Assembly (NCBI GenBank): GCA_015234495.1
Contig: JADGMZ010000366.1
Coordinates: 1 to 10,409 of the forward strand
Length of the DNA: 10,409 nucleotides
From: Brevundimonas sp.
GTDB lineage: Bacteria > Pseudomonadota > Alphaproteobacteria > Caulobacterales > Caulobacteraceae
Direction of reading: 5' to 3'
Under the pieces are notes generated by a model. It saw only the letters and a program-made list of their open reading frames with translations. It had not been told where the DNA came from and searched no databases. Of this stretch, positions 1 through 5,702 are shown one piece after another; position 1 is the first letter of the stretch, and every line of letters begins with the position of its first letter. Position numbers and translations under genes: made by a program.

Positions 1-2
1 CG

Positions 3-53
3 CTGATCGGACGCGAACGCATCGTCAGGCGGCTGGCCGGCGAAACCGCCTGA
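3..53 (+). CDS. C-terminal end of an unidentified protein (partial)
   Basis: Sixteen codons are open to a TGA at 51-53, reading LIGRERIVRRLAGETA. Thirteen of the sixteen third positions are G or C, as in the real genes of this window. The stop lies about 20 nt before a strong plus-strand terminator, which fits the end of a gene entering from the left. The tail is too short to name a family, so no function is offered. Confidence 0.5.
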   Translation: MIGRERIVRRLAGETA

Positions 54-70
54 GCTGCAGGCGGGACGCA

Positions 71-110
71 AAAAGGGCCGCCCTCGCAATGAGGGCGGCC
101 CTTGTCGTTT
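71..110 (+). terminator. Rho-independent terminator of the upstream plus-strand gene
   Basis: A perfect 11-bp stem, GGGCCGCCCTC (75-85) with GAGGGCGGCCC (91-101), closes a 5-nt loop, GCAAT. It is preceded by AAAAA and followed by TTGTCGTTT, so A-T pairs extend the stem. The A-run on the left makes it likely to work also for the minus-strand gene that ends at 130. Confidence 0.85.
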
Positions 111-129
111 GATGGGCGACTGTCGCCGA

Positions 130-420
130 TCAGGCGTTGCAGGCCGCGATCTGTTCAGCGTTCAGGGCGACGCCCTTGTAGGTGAAGGCGGTGACGGCGC
201 CGAAGCGGGCGACGACCCGACGGCAGGCGCGCGTGGCGGGCTGGTTTGCGCCGCCGCTGGCGGTGCAGGTCGCGCCTTCGCAGCGCCAGGCGGCGCCGTC
301 GATGATGGTGCGCTCGGCCGGAGCCTTGGCGGCGTCGGCGAGGGTGGCGCTCGAAACGGGGGCGTCGGCGAAGGCCGGCGTGGCGACGAGCAGGGTCGCG
401 GCGATAAGCAGAGCACGCAT
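130..420 (-). CDS. Small secreted four-cysteine protein, CC_3452-like family
   Basis: The product is 96 residues. Residues 1-18 form a typical Sec signal peptide ending ATPAFA, with predicted cleavage before D19, so it should be periplasmic or secreted. The mature part is about 78 residues and has four cysteines (C47, C52, C66, C94). The conserved-looking core includes WRCEG (45-49), ACRRV (65-69), GAVTAFTYKG (74-83) and a terminal AACNA. This pattern resembles, from memory, the uncharacterised alphaproteobacterial CC_3452-type proteins; the function is unknown. Four cysteines in an exported protein suggest two disulfides, which is inference. On the minus strand a GGAG lies about 10 nt before the ATG. 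It lies 96 nt downstream of the LOG gene on the same strand and could be co-transcribed with it. It ends against the terminator at 71-110. Confidence 0.8.
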   Translation of the reverse strand: MRALLIAATLLVATPAFADAPVSSATLADAAKAPAERTIIDGAAWRCEGATCTASGGANQPATRACRRVVARFGAVTAFTYKGVALNAEQIAACNA

Positions 421-516
421 GAGGGGGGGTCTCCGAAGATGGGCAGGGGCGTTGATCCGCCCGGCGACGTCAGCGACCCGTCCGGCAGGCGGGACGATTG
501 ACTGACCAGTGATTAC

Positions 517-1119
517 TTATCGCCGATCATGTTGCAAGTGAGGCAAGTCGTCCGCGGCCCGAACCGCCTCGATCGACTCCTCCACCGTGTTGCAGACGGT
601 CCACGCCTGGCGGAACGAGGCCGGGGTCATGCCTTCCGCGATGCTGTGCTCCATCACCGCCACCAGAGTATCCCAGAAGCCATTGAGATTCAAGAAGATG
701 ACCGGCTTGGTGTGGAGGTCCAGCCGCTTCCACGACAGCACCTCGATGACCTCCTCCAAGGTGCCGACGCCGCCCGGCGCGACCACGAAGGCGTCGGACT
801 GGTCGTACATGATGGTCTTGCGTTCGTGCATCGACTGGACGACCAGGGTCTCGACCTCGTCGAACAGGCGCTCGCGACTGCGCAGGAAGCCCGGCATGAC
901 GCCCAGCACGCGGCCGCCGGCCTCGTGGGCCGCCCGGGCCGAGGCGCCCATCAGGCCGACGCCGCCGCCGCCATAGACCAGTCGCCAGCCCTCCCTCGCC
1001 GTCGCTTCGCCGATGGCCCGCGCCGCCGCCAGATACTCGGCCTTCACGGTTTCGGACGAGCCGCAGAACAGGCAGACGGACTTGCCGGCGAACGGCTGGA
1101 TGGTGACGGGCGGCGACAT
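517..1119 (-). CDS. LOG family protein (TIGR00730), putative cytokinin riboside 5'-monophosphate phosphoribohydrolase
   Basis: This 200-residue protein has the full signature of the LOG/TIGR00730 family. The N-terminal Rossmann strand reads SVCLFCGSS (14-22), the glycine loop YGGGGVGLMG is at 49-58, the ERK of the active site is at 99-101, and the phosphate-binding PGGVGTLEE is at 115-123. Family members hydrolyse nucleoside 5'-monophosphates at the N-glycosidic bond, releasing the base (cytokinins in plants and some bacteria) and ribose 5-phosphate. In bacteria without cytokinin signalling the true substrate is often purine nucleotide turnover. Length is normal for the family. The ATG at 1117-1119 has a GAGG 4 nt upstream, a tight but usable site. 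The gene is divergent from the lipoprotein gene, with 82 nt between them, and is followed by the small secreted protein gene. The cytosolic enzyme class is secure; the substrate is not. Confidence 0.92.
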   Translation of the reverse strand: MSPPVTIQPFAGKSVCLFCGSSETVKAEYLAAARAIGEATAREGWRLVYGGGGVGLMGASARAAHEAGGRVLGVMPGFLRSRERLFDEVETLVVQSMHERKTIMYDQSDAFVVAPGGVGTLEEVIEVLSWKRLDLHTKPVIFLNLNGFWDTLVAVMEHSIAEGMTPASFRQAWTVCNTVEESIEAVRAADDLPHLQHDRR

Positions 1120-1201
1120 GGGGCCTCATGAAGACAGTGAAAGACAGCGGGCGCGTCGTCGCGCTATCTGGGGCGACACTCCTAACGGTCGGAGAGCCGG
1201 T
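1120..1201. promoter_or_regulatory. Divergent intergenic region with GC dyad
   Basis: These 82 nt must hold the start signals for both the LOG gene (minus) and the lipoprotein gene (plus). A perfect dyad, GCGCG-TCGT-CGCGC, sits at 1151-1164. The heptamer-like repeat AAGACAG occurs twice just to its left. A possible weak plus-strand promoter is AAGACA (1141-1146) with TATCTG about 18 nt further on, but the match is poor and I do not insist on it. The ribosome binding site GGAGAG at 1191-1196 is convincing and fixes the lipoprotein start at 1202. Confidence 0.35.
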
Positions 1202-1939
1202 ATGAAACGGGCGATATTGTCGATGGCGGCCGCCGGACTCGCCGCGGCCTGCAGCCCGAGCCCGCCTGAGAAGGCCGCGGACCAGGCCGAAGCGGCGCGC
1301 GGATGGGCCCGACCCCCGGTCGTCGAATCGGTCGGACCCGACGGGGCCGGACTGATCGTGGCCGGCGTCGCCGCCCCCGAGGCGCGGGTGGTGCTGCGCG
1401 GCGAAGGGGCCGCCTTTGCGGCCACGGCCGATTCGGACGGTCGATTCGAGATCCGCGTTCCGCCGCCTGCCGGACACCTGTTGCTTCGTCCCGAGACCCA
1501 GGTCGGTCAGGACGCCGCCCCCTCGCCGGACCAATTGCTGATTCTGGCGGCGGGTCGGGGGCCTGTCGCGGTGCTGCGCGCGGGCGGTCCGACCCGGCGA
1601 CTGGATCCGGCGCCCGCCCTCGGCGCCATCGACGGCGACGGGCGCATGCGGCTGGCCTCGGGCCAGGTCGCCGCGGGAACCGAGGTCGTCGTGGTGCAGA
1701 GCGGGGATGAAACCATCCAGGTGGCCCCCGACGAGGCGGGCCGCTGGAGCGTCATCCTGCCGGCGGAGGGCGGCCCCGATCCGATCCGGGTGAACGGTCG
1801 GGAGTTCATCTGGCCGGGTCAGGCCGACGCCGCCCGGCCGCTCGCCGTCGAAAGGCTGGAGTCCGGCTGGCGCGTCGGCTGGACGGGCCCGGGGGAGGCG
1901 CGCCAGACCACCTGGCTGCCTGACGCGACCGCCCCGTGA
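1202..1939 (+). CDS. Putative lipoprotein with two Ig-like/beta-sandwich repeats
   Basis: The start is the ATG at 1202, preceded by GGAGAG with a 5-nt spacer; an open frame extends further upstream but has no such signal. The product is 245 residues. Residues 1-17 look like a lipoprotein signal, MKRAILSMAAAGLAAAC, with C17 as the lipidated cysteine; the lipobox is relaxed (Ala at -3, Leu at -4). Two segments, about 48-87 and 145-187, share the same plan: DGxG, a short strand, a G-x-V-A turn, a VVV/VVL strand, then D-x-x-GR-(F/W)-x-(I/V)-x-(L/V)-P. This matches the general form of bacterial Ig-like or carboxypeptidase-regulatory-like domains and suggests an internal duplication. The tail (200-245) is rich in Trp (W204, W223, W227, W238). 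No catalytic motif is visible, so a structural or binding role in the envelope is inferred. I do not recognise a named family. Confidence 0.75.
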   Translation: MKRAILSMAAAGLAAACSPSPPEKAADQAEAARGWARPPVVESVGPDGAGLIVAGVAAPEARVVLRGEGAAFAATADSDGRFEIRVPPPAGHLLLRPETQVGQDAAPSPDQLLILAAGRGPVAVLRAGGPTRRLDPAPALGAIDGDGRMRLASGQVAAGTEVVVVQSGDETIQVAPDEAGRWSVILPAEGGPDPIRVNGREFIWPGQADAARPLAVERLESGWRVGWTGPGEARQTTWLPDATAP

Positions 1940-1949
1940 TGCGGTTTAT

Positions 1950-1963
1950 GAGTCGTTAACCAA
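1950..1963 (+). promoter_or_regulatory. GANTC site next to a CtrA-like half-site
   Basis: GAGTC (1950-1954) is followed after one base by TTAACCAA (1956-1963), which contains GTTAAC. In Caulobacterales GANTC is methylated by CcrM, and TTAACCAT-like octamers serve as CtrA half-sites. The juxtaposition downstream of the lipoprotein stop is seen directly; regulation is inference. No good sigma70 -10 box is visible just downstream. Confidence 0.3.
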
Positions 1964-2023
1964 TTCAGTCGATCGAGGGGATGTCTTCTTCTTCGAGGAC
2001 ACCTACCATCACCGAACCTCTTC

Positions 2024-2050
2024 AGCCCGGCGCTCGCGTCGGGCTTTTTT
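2024..2050 (+). terminator. Rho-independent terminator after the lipoprotein gene
   Basis: The stem AGCCCGGCG (2024-2032) pairs with CGTCGGGCT (2037-2045), with one G-T pair and a CTCG tetraloop, followed by a run of six T (2045-2050). It lies 85 nt after the lipoprotein stop and blocks read-through into the oppositely oriented tRNA-Asn. On the minus strand the hairpin lacks a T-run, so it acts on plus-strand transcripts only. It could also end a small RNA starting in the 1940-2024 gap. Confidence 0.85.
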
Positions 2051-2075
2051 CTGTCGATGCAGGGGAGGGCGAGAG

Positions 2076-2150
2076 TGGCTCCGCGGGTAGGATTCGAACC
2101 TACGACCAGCCGATTAACAGTCGGCTGCTCTACCACTGAGCTACCGCGGA
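2076..2150 (-). tRNA. tRNA-Asn (anticodon GTT)
   Basis: The minus strand folds as a complete cloverleaf. The acceptor TCCGCGG (from 2150) pairs with CCGCGGA. The D stem is GCTC/GAGC with a short AGTGGTA loop. The anticodon stem is GCCGA/TCGGC around the loop CTGTTAA, giving anticodon GTT (bases 2116-2118). The T arm is GTAGG-TTCGAAT-CCTAC. The discriminator is G and a CCA end is encoded (2076-2078). Mature length is 75 nt including CCA. It reads AAC and AAU codons. No T-run terminator follows on the minus strand. It is divergent from the SpoU methyltransferase gene. Confidence 0.97.
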
Positions 2151-2174
2151 ACACTTCCTCTCGGGAAGGCGGGC

Positions 2175-2204
2175 GCTATAGCAGCGCGAGTCAGCCTCGT
2201 GCAA
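2175..2204 (-). promoter_or_regulatory. Probable sigma70 promoter of tRNA-Asn
   Basis: On the minus strand TTGCAC (2199-2204) and TATAGC (2175-2180) are separated by 18 nt, a good housekeeping-type promoter about 25 nt upstream of the mature tRNA 5' end at 2150. A GAGTC (CcrM site) lies in the spacer at 2188-2192. The -35 box covers the GTG at 2199 that is one candidate start of the divergent SpoU gene. Confidence 0.6.
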
Positions 2205-3017
2205 CCGGGAAATATCCGATTGGCCGTAATCCCCATCGATGATCCGCTCGACCCCCGCGTCGCCGCCTTCCGGGATATCCGCGAACGCGACCTGACCGGC
2301 CGTCAGGGACTGTTCGTCGCCGAGGGCGAGGTGGTGCTGCGCGTGCTGGCCTCGAGGGCCTCGCTTTGCCGGCCGGTCGCCGTCCTGATCGATGCGAAAC
2401 GCCTCGCCGCGCTCGCCGATGTGGTCGCCGACCTGGCGGACGAGGTTCCGGTCTATGCGGCGTCCCAGGCGGTGCTCGACGGCGTCGCGGGCTTCCACCT
2501 CCACCGGGGCATCCTCGCCCTGGGGGAAAAGCCGCCGCCCCGCGGACCGTCCGGACTGCTGGCCCGAACTCCCGAAGAGGCGGTCGTCGTCGTGGCCTGC
2601 GGCATCGGCAACCACGACAACATGGGCGGCATCTTCCGGGCCTCGGCCGCCTTCGGGGCCGCCGCGGTCCTCCTCGACGATCGCTGCTGCGATCCCTTCT
2701 ACCGCAAGGCCATCCGCGTTTCGGTCGGGGCTGTGCTGCGCACGCCGATGGCGACGGGCGTCGAAGCGGTCCAACTGATCGACAGGCTCAAGGCGGAGGG
2801 CTTCCGCGTCCTGGCCATGACCCCGGCGGCGGCTGCGCCCTTGCACCTCGCACAGCGGGGCGGTCGGGTGGCCATCGTACTGGGCGCCGAGGGACCCGGC
2901 CTGTCGACTGAGGTGCTGGAGCGTTGCGAGACCATCGGCATTCCGATGTCCGGGGGCTTCGATTCGCTCAATGTGGCGAGTGCGGGGGCCATCGCCCTGC
3001 ATCATTTCACGCGATAG
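2199..3017 (+). CDS. SpoU/TrmH-family RNA 2'-O-ribose methyltransferase
   Basis: The product has 272 residues from the GTG at 2199. It belongs to the SPOUT class of knotted SAM-dependent methyltransferases that methylate a ribose 2'-OH in tRNA or rRNA. All three SpoU motifs are present: motif 1 as GNHDNMGGIFRAS (137-149), with the key Asn and Arg; motif 2 as VAIVLGAEGPGLS (224-236); and motif 3 as IPMSGGFDSLNVASAGAIAL (248-267). The N-terminal part (11-115) corresponds to the small substrate-binding domain, with DLTGRQGLFVAEGEVVL typical of the family. The start is uncertain: the GTG at 2199 lacks a clear Shine-Dalgarno and overlaps the tRNA-Asn -35 box. The in-frame TTG at 2220 has a weak GGGA 10 nt before it and gives MAVIPIDDPLDPR, which looks like a natural N-terminus. 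The exact RNA target (RlmB, TrmH or TsnR-like) cannot be told from sequence. Confidence 0.9.
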   Translation: MQPGNIRLAVIPIDDPLDPRVAAFRDIRERDLTGRQGLFVAEGEVVLRVLASRASLCRPVAVLIDAKRLAALADVVADLADEVPVYAASQAVLDGVAGFHLHRGILALGEKPPPRGPSGLLARTPEEAVVVVACGIGNHDNMGGIFRASAAFGAAAVLLDDRCCDPFYRKAIRVSVGAVLRTPMATGVEAVQLIDRLKAEGFRVLAMTPAAAAPLHLAQRGGRVAIVLGAEGPGLSTEVLERCETIGIPMSGGFDSLNVASAGAIALHHFTR

Positions 3018-3112
3018 GCGAGAAGCCTTCCCCCCTTCGCGCCTACCCCTTCGTATGCCGTGAGGGGCGGCGTGAACTGTGACGCCGTGTCCCGGTCCGG
3101 GGGGAGTAGGTC

Positions 3113-3232
3113 ATGTTCGACGGCATTCTGTTCTTCGTCAGCCGCAACGCGCGCGTCGCGGTGACGATCACCGTCGTGGCTGCGACGGTCAGCGCCGCCA
3201 CCGTCATCGGCTGGATGACCGCGCCGGTCTGA
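3113..3232 (+). CDS. 39-residue single-pass membrane microprotein
   Basis: This short frame begins with ATG at 3113 and ends with TGA at 3230-3232. A strong ribosome binding site, GGGGAG (3101-3106), sits 6 nt before the start, among the best in the window. The product starts MFDGILFFVSRNARVA and continues with a run of V, T, A and I from about residue 15 to 33, ending GWMTAPV. This predicts one transmembrane helix with R11 and R14 on its N-terminal side, so a cytoplasmic N-terminus by the positive-inside rule. No family is recognised. It lies 95 nt after the SpoU gene, probably in its transcript or with its own promoter, and faces tRNA-Cys. The good Shine-Dalgarno, codon use (nearly all GC-ending) and clean membrane pattern argue that it is real. 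Confidence 0.6.
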   Translation: MFDGILFFVSRNARVAVTITVVAATVSAATVIGWMTAPV

Positions 3233-3250
3233 TCTGTCGGAAAGTCGCGA

Positions 3251-3324
3251 TGGAGGCCTGAGCCGGAATCGAACCGGCGTGCACGGATTTGCAGTCCGCT
3301 GCGTAACCACTCCGCCATCAGGCC
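3251..3324 (-). tRNA. tRNA-Cys (anticodon GCA)
   Basis: The minus strand gives a full cloverleaf. The acceptor GGCCTGA (from 3324) pairs with TCAGGCC, the anticodon stem GCGGA/TCCGT surrounds the loop CTGCAAA with anticodon GCA (bases 3290-3292), and the T arm is GCCGG-TTCGATT-CCGGC. The discriminator is U, as in nearly all tRNA-Cys, and CCA is encoded (3251-3253). Length is 74 nt. It reads UGC and UGU. No clear terminator follows it on the minus strand, where it runs toward the microprotein gene. Confidence 0.97.
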
Positions 3325-3382
3325 ATGACCCATCCGCGTGAGGGGCCGTGTCGTCGCGAGGCGCGTTCGCTATCAGATCGGA

Positions 3383-3411
3383 TTGTCGCCCGCAACGCAC
3401 AGACCTATAAG
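3383..3411 (+). promoter_or_regulatory. Probable sigma70 promoter of the PCMT-like gene
   Basis: TTGTCG (3383-3388) and TATAAG (3406-3411) are spaced by exactly 17 nt, matching the alphaproteobacterial housekeeping consensus well. Transcription would start near 3418, about 50 nt before the ATG at 3468. It is also the nearest good promoter upstream of tolC and could drive both genes. Confidence 0.6.
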
Positions 3412-3467
3412 CGCGCGAGATTTCCGGCGCCTTACCCGCGCCCTCCGCTTATCGGGACGAACGAGAA

Positions 3468-4100
3468 ATGGATTTCGCCGCCGCGCGCAAGGTCATGGTG
3501 GACAGTCAGGTCCGCGTGAACGACGTCACCGACCGCGACCTCCAGGCCGCCCTGCTGGCGGTCCCGCGGGAGCGCTTCCTGCCGGCCGAGCGCGCCTTCG
3601 CCGCCTATGCCGAGATCGAGGCCGAGATCGCCAACGGCCGCCGGCTGATGTTGCCGCGGGACCTGTCCAAGCTGCTGATGGCGCTTGAGCCGCAGGCGGG
3701 AGAATCCGCCCTGGCCATGGCCGCGCCCTATGCGGCCGCCGTCCTCGCCGGCATGGGGCTGAAGGTTACAGCCCAGGAGGCCGACCCGGCGGTGCTGGAA
3801 GCCGTCAGCGGCGCCCTGGCCGAGGCCGGCGTCGAGGCCGTCGCCGCACCGTTCGACCGCCCGGCCGGGGGCCATGGCTACGACCTGATCGTTTCGGAGG
3901 CCGCCGTCCCGGTGCGGCCCGAAGCCTGGCTGGCGGCGCTCAAGACCGGCGGACGCCTGGCCGTGGTCGAGCGGTCCGGCCCGGCCGGCAAGGCGGTCCT
4001 CTACGTGAAGGGATCGTCCGGCCTTTCGCGCCGCGAGCTGTTCGACGCCGCCCCGCCCGTGCTCGACGGCATGGCGCCGGAACCCGCCTTCGCCCTGTAG
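3468..4100 (+). CDS. Protein-L-isoaspartate O-methyltransferase homologue lacking the SAM motif
   Basis: The product has 210 residues. The N-terminus (MDFAAARKVMVDSQVRVNDV at 1-20, then PRERFLPAERAF) is that of PCMT-family proteins found beside tolC genes in many alphaproteobacteria. The C-terminal part (LKTGGRLAVVERSG at 159-171 and the following KAVLYVK) is also family-like. PCMT enzymes repair isoaspartyl residues with SAM. Here the expected motif I, a strand followed by GxGxGY around residues 80-90, is replaced by SALAMAAPYAAAVLAG: the Tyr-Ala-Ala is kept but every glycine of the loop is gone. The acidic residue after strand 2 (E104) is kept. The frame is intact with normal codon use, so this is a divergent protein, not a decayed gene. 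Catalysis by the usual mechanism is doubtful. An ATG with GAGA just upstream marks the start, and tolC follows after 123 nt. Confidence 0.8.
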   Translation: MDFAAARKVMVDSQVRVNDVTDRDLQAALLAVPRERFLPAERAFAAYAEIEAEIANGRRLMLPRDLSKLLMALEPQAGESALAMAAPYAAAVLAGMGLKVTAQEADPAVLEAVSGALAEAGVEAVAAPFDRPAGGHGYDLIVSEAAVPVRPEAWLAALKTGGRLAVVERSGPAGKAVLYVKGSSGLSRRELFDAAPPVLDGMAPEPAFAL

Positions 4101-4142
4101 GCCGCCGCATTTCGGGCGCCGCGTGAAAAAATCTTAACTGGC

Positions 4143-4162
4143 GCGGGAAGAAACGGTCCCGC
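4143..4162. repeat. Short dyad between the PCMT-like gene and tolC
   Basis: GCGGGA (4143-4148) and TCCCGC (4157-4162) form an inverted repeat with an 8-nt centre, AGAAACGG. No T-run follows, so it is not a standard terminator. It may be an operator or an mRNA hairpin. An A-run and TTAAC lie just before it (about 4126-4139). No regulator-binding consensus that I know is matched. Confidence 0.3.
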
Positions 4163-4223
4163 ATCAGGCCTATGGGATACAAAGGGGCGTGCGCATCCCC
4201 GTGCGCGCCAGGCAGGAACAATC

Positions 4224-5702
4224 ATGCTGAAACGTTCGCGCGCGCTCGCCTCGGTCGCCATCATCGCTGTGGTCTCAGGCATGTCCGCGCCCGTCTGGGC
4301 GGAAACGCTGCAGGAAGCGATCGCCCTTGCCTATCGCACCAACCCGTCGCTGCTGGCGCAGCGGGCCAACCAGCGGTCGCTCGACGAATCCATCGTCCAG
4401 GCCCGCGCCGGTCTGCGCCCCAGCCTGAACGTCACCCTCAGCGGCAACCACACCCAGGCCTATGGAGACGCCGCGGGCTTCGAGGGCGACAGCGCCTCGG
4501 CCAGCATCGGCCTGTCCCAGACCCTGTGGAGCGGCGGCCGCATCGGCCACGGAATCACCGCCGCCGAGGCCGAAATCCTCGCCGGCCGCGAAAACCTGCG
4601 CGACATCGAACAGACGGTGCTGGCCTCGGTCATCCAGGCCTATGCCGACGTTATCCGCGACAGCGAGATCCTGCGCATCCGTCAGGCCAATCTGGGCGTG
4701 CTCCAGCGCCAGCTCGAGGAGTCCTCGGCGCGGTTCGAGGTCGGCGAGATCACCCGCACCGACGTGGCCCAGTCCGAAGCGCGCCTGGCCCAGTCCGAGG
4801 CCGACCTGGCCAATGCCCAGGCCCAGCTGTCGGTGTCGCGCGCCTTCTACGCCGCCGTGGTCGGCCAGTCGCCGGGCGATCTGGCCCCGATGCCGGTGCT
4901 GCCCGGCGTGCCCGCCGACTTCGACGCCGCGCTCGACGTGGCGCTGCAGGACAATCCCGGCATCCGCGCGGCCGCCTACAGTCTGAGCGCGGCCGAGGCC
5001 AATGTCGCCGCCGCCAAGGCCGAATTCATGCCCTCGGCCCGTCTGACCGCCTCCTACGGCGGCTCCAACAACGACTTCGACCGCATCGGCGATATCGGCG
5101 ACACCACCCGGCTGACGGCCGGCGCCACCATCTCGGTGCCGCTGTTCACCGGCGGCCTCAACAGTTCGCGCGTGGCCCAGGCCTTCGAACGCGCCAACGC
5201 CGCCCAGATCAATGTCGAGGGCGAGCGCCGCAACACCCTGCAGGCGGTCAGCTCGGCCTATGCCCAGGCCCTGTCGGCGCGTTCCAGCCTCGAGGCCGGG
5301 ACCGAGGCCGTTCGGGCCGCCACCGTCGCCGCCGAGGGCGTGCGTCAGGAGGCCCAGGTCGGGCTGCGCACCACCCTGGACGTGCTCAACCAGGAGCTGG
5401 AGCTTCGCAACGCCGAGATCACCCTGGCCAGCGCCCGTCGCAACGAATACGTCGCCCAGGCCAACCTGCTCGCCGCCATGGGCCGGCTGGAAGGGGCCGA
5501 CCTCGATCCGACGCTGACGGTCTATGATCCGGCCGACAACTATGAGCGCGTGCGCAACCGCGGCGGCCTGCCGTGGGACGGCGTGGTCGAGGCCCTCGAC
5601 CGCATCGTGGCGCCGCCGATCGTGCCGGCCAACGACGCCGAGGACGCGCCGATCGACCAGCAGTTGAAGTCCGAAATCGTCCGGACCGCGCCCCGCGACT
5701 GA
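4224..5702 (+). CDS. tolC: TolC-family outer-membrane channel, RsaF-like type I secretion factor
   Basis: This 492-residue protein forms, by family, the trimeric outer-membrane barrel and periplasmic tunnel of type I secretion systems and RND efflux pumps. Residues 1-26 are a Sec signal peptide ending SAPVWA, cleaved before E27. The mature start ETLQEAIALAYRTNPSLLAQ is the classic TolC opening. Two related halves follow, each with long helices and beta segments: about 27-215, including LWSGGRIGHGI, and about 235-430, including VPLFTGGLNSSRVAQA. The paired S/T-GG motifs mark the internal repeat. VGLRTTLDVLNQELELRNAE before the last helix is typical of the type I secretion outer-membrane subfamily (TIGR01844). 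AGGA lies 6 nt before the ATG. The C-terminal 60 residues are acidic and probably disordered in the periplasm. No ABC transporter or adaptor gene is in this window. In Caulobacter an RsaF paralogue sits beside popZ, as here. Confidence 0.95.
   Translation: MLKRSRALASVAIIAVVSGMSAPVWAETLQEAIALAYRTNPSLLAQRANQRSLDESIVQARAGLRPSLNVTLSGNHTQAYGDAAGFEGDSASASIGLSQTLWSGGRIGHGITAAEAEILAGRENLRDIEQTVLASVIQAYADVIRDSEILRIRQANLGVLQRQLEESSARFEVGEITRTDVAQSEARLAQSEADLANAQAQLSVSRAFYAAVVGQSPGDLAPMPVLPGVPADFDAALDVALQDNPGIRAAAYSLSAAEANVAAAKAEFMPSARLTASYGGSNNDFDRIGDIGDTTRLTAGATISVPLFTGGLNSSRVAQAFERANAAQINVEGERRNTLQAVSSAYAQALSARSSLEAGTEAVRAATVAAEGVRQEAQVGLRTTLDVLNQELELRNAEITLASARRNEYVAQANLLAAMGRLEGADLDPTLTVYDPADNYERVRNRGGLPWDGVVEALDRIVAPPIVPANDAEDAPIDQQLKSEIVRTAPRD

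Noticed and set aside
1013..1201. 63-codon N-terminal extension of the lipoprotein frame
   Set aside because: It overlaps the LOG gene on the other strand, would abolish the lipoprotein signal peptide, and lacks the GGAGAG site found before 1202.
1981..2140. Short frame starting MSSSSRTPTITEP running through the terminator into tRNA-Asn
   Set aside because: GAGGGG abuts the ATG with no spacer, and the frame crosses a terminator and the antisense strand of a tRNA. Chance is the better explanation.
4172..5527. 451-codon plus-strand frame overlapping tolC
   Set aside because: It is an out-of-frame Arg/Gly/Pro-rich shadow of tolC with no family motifs.
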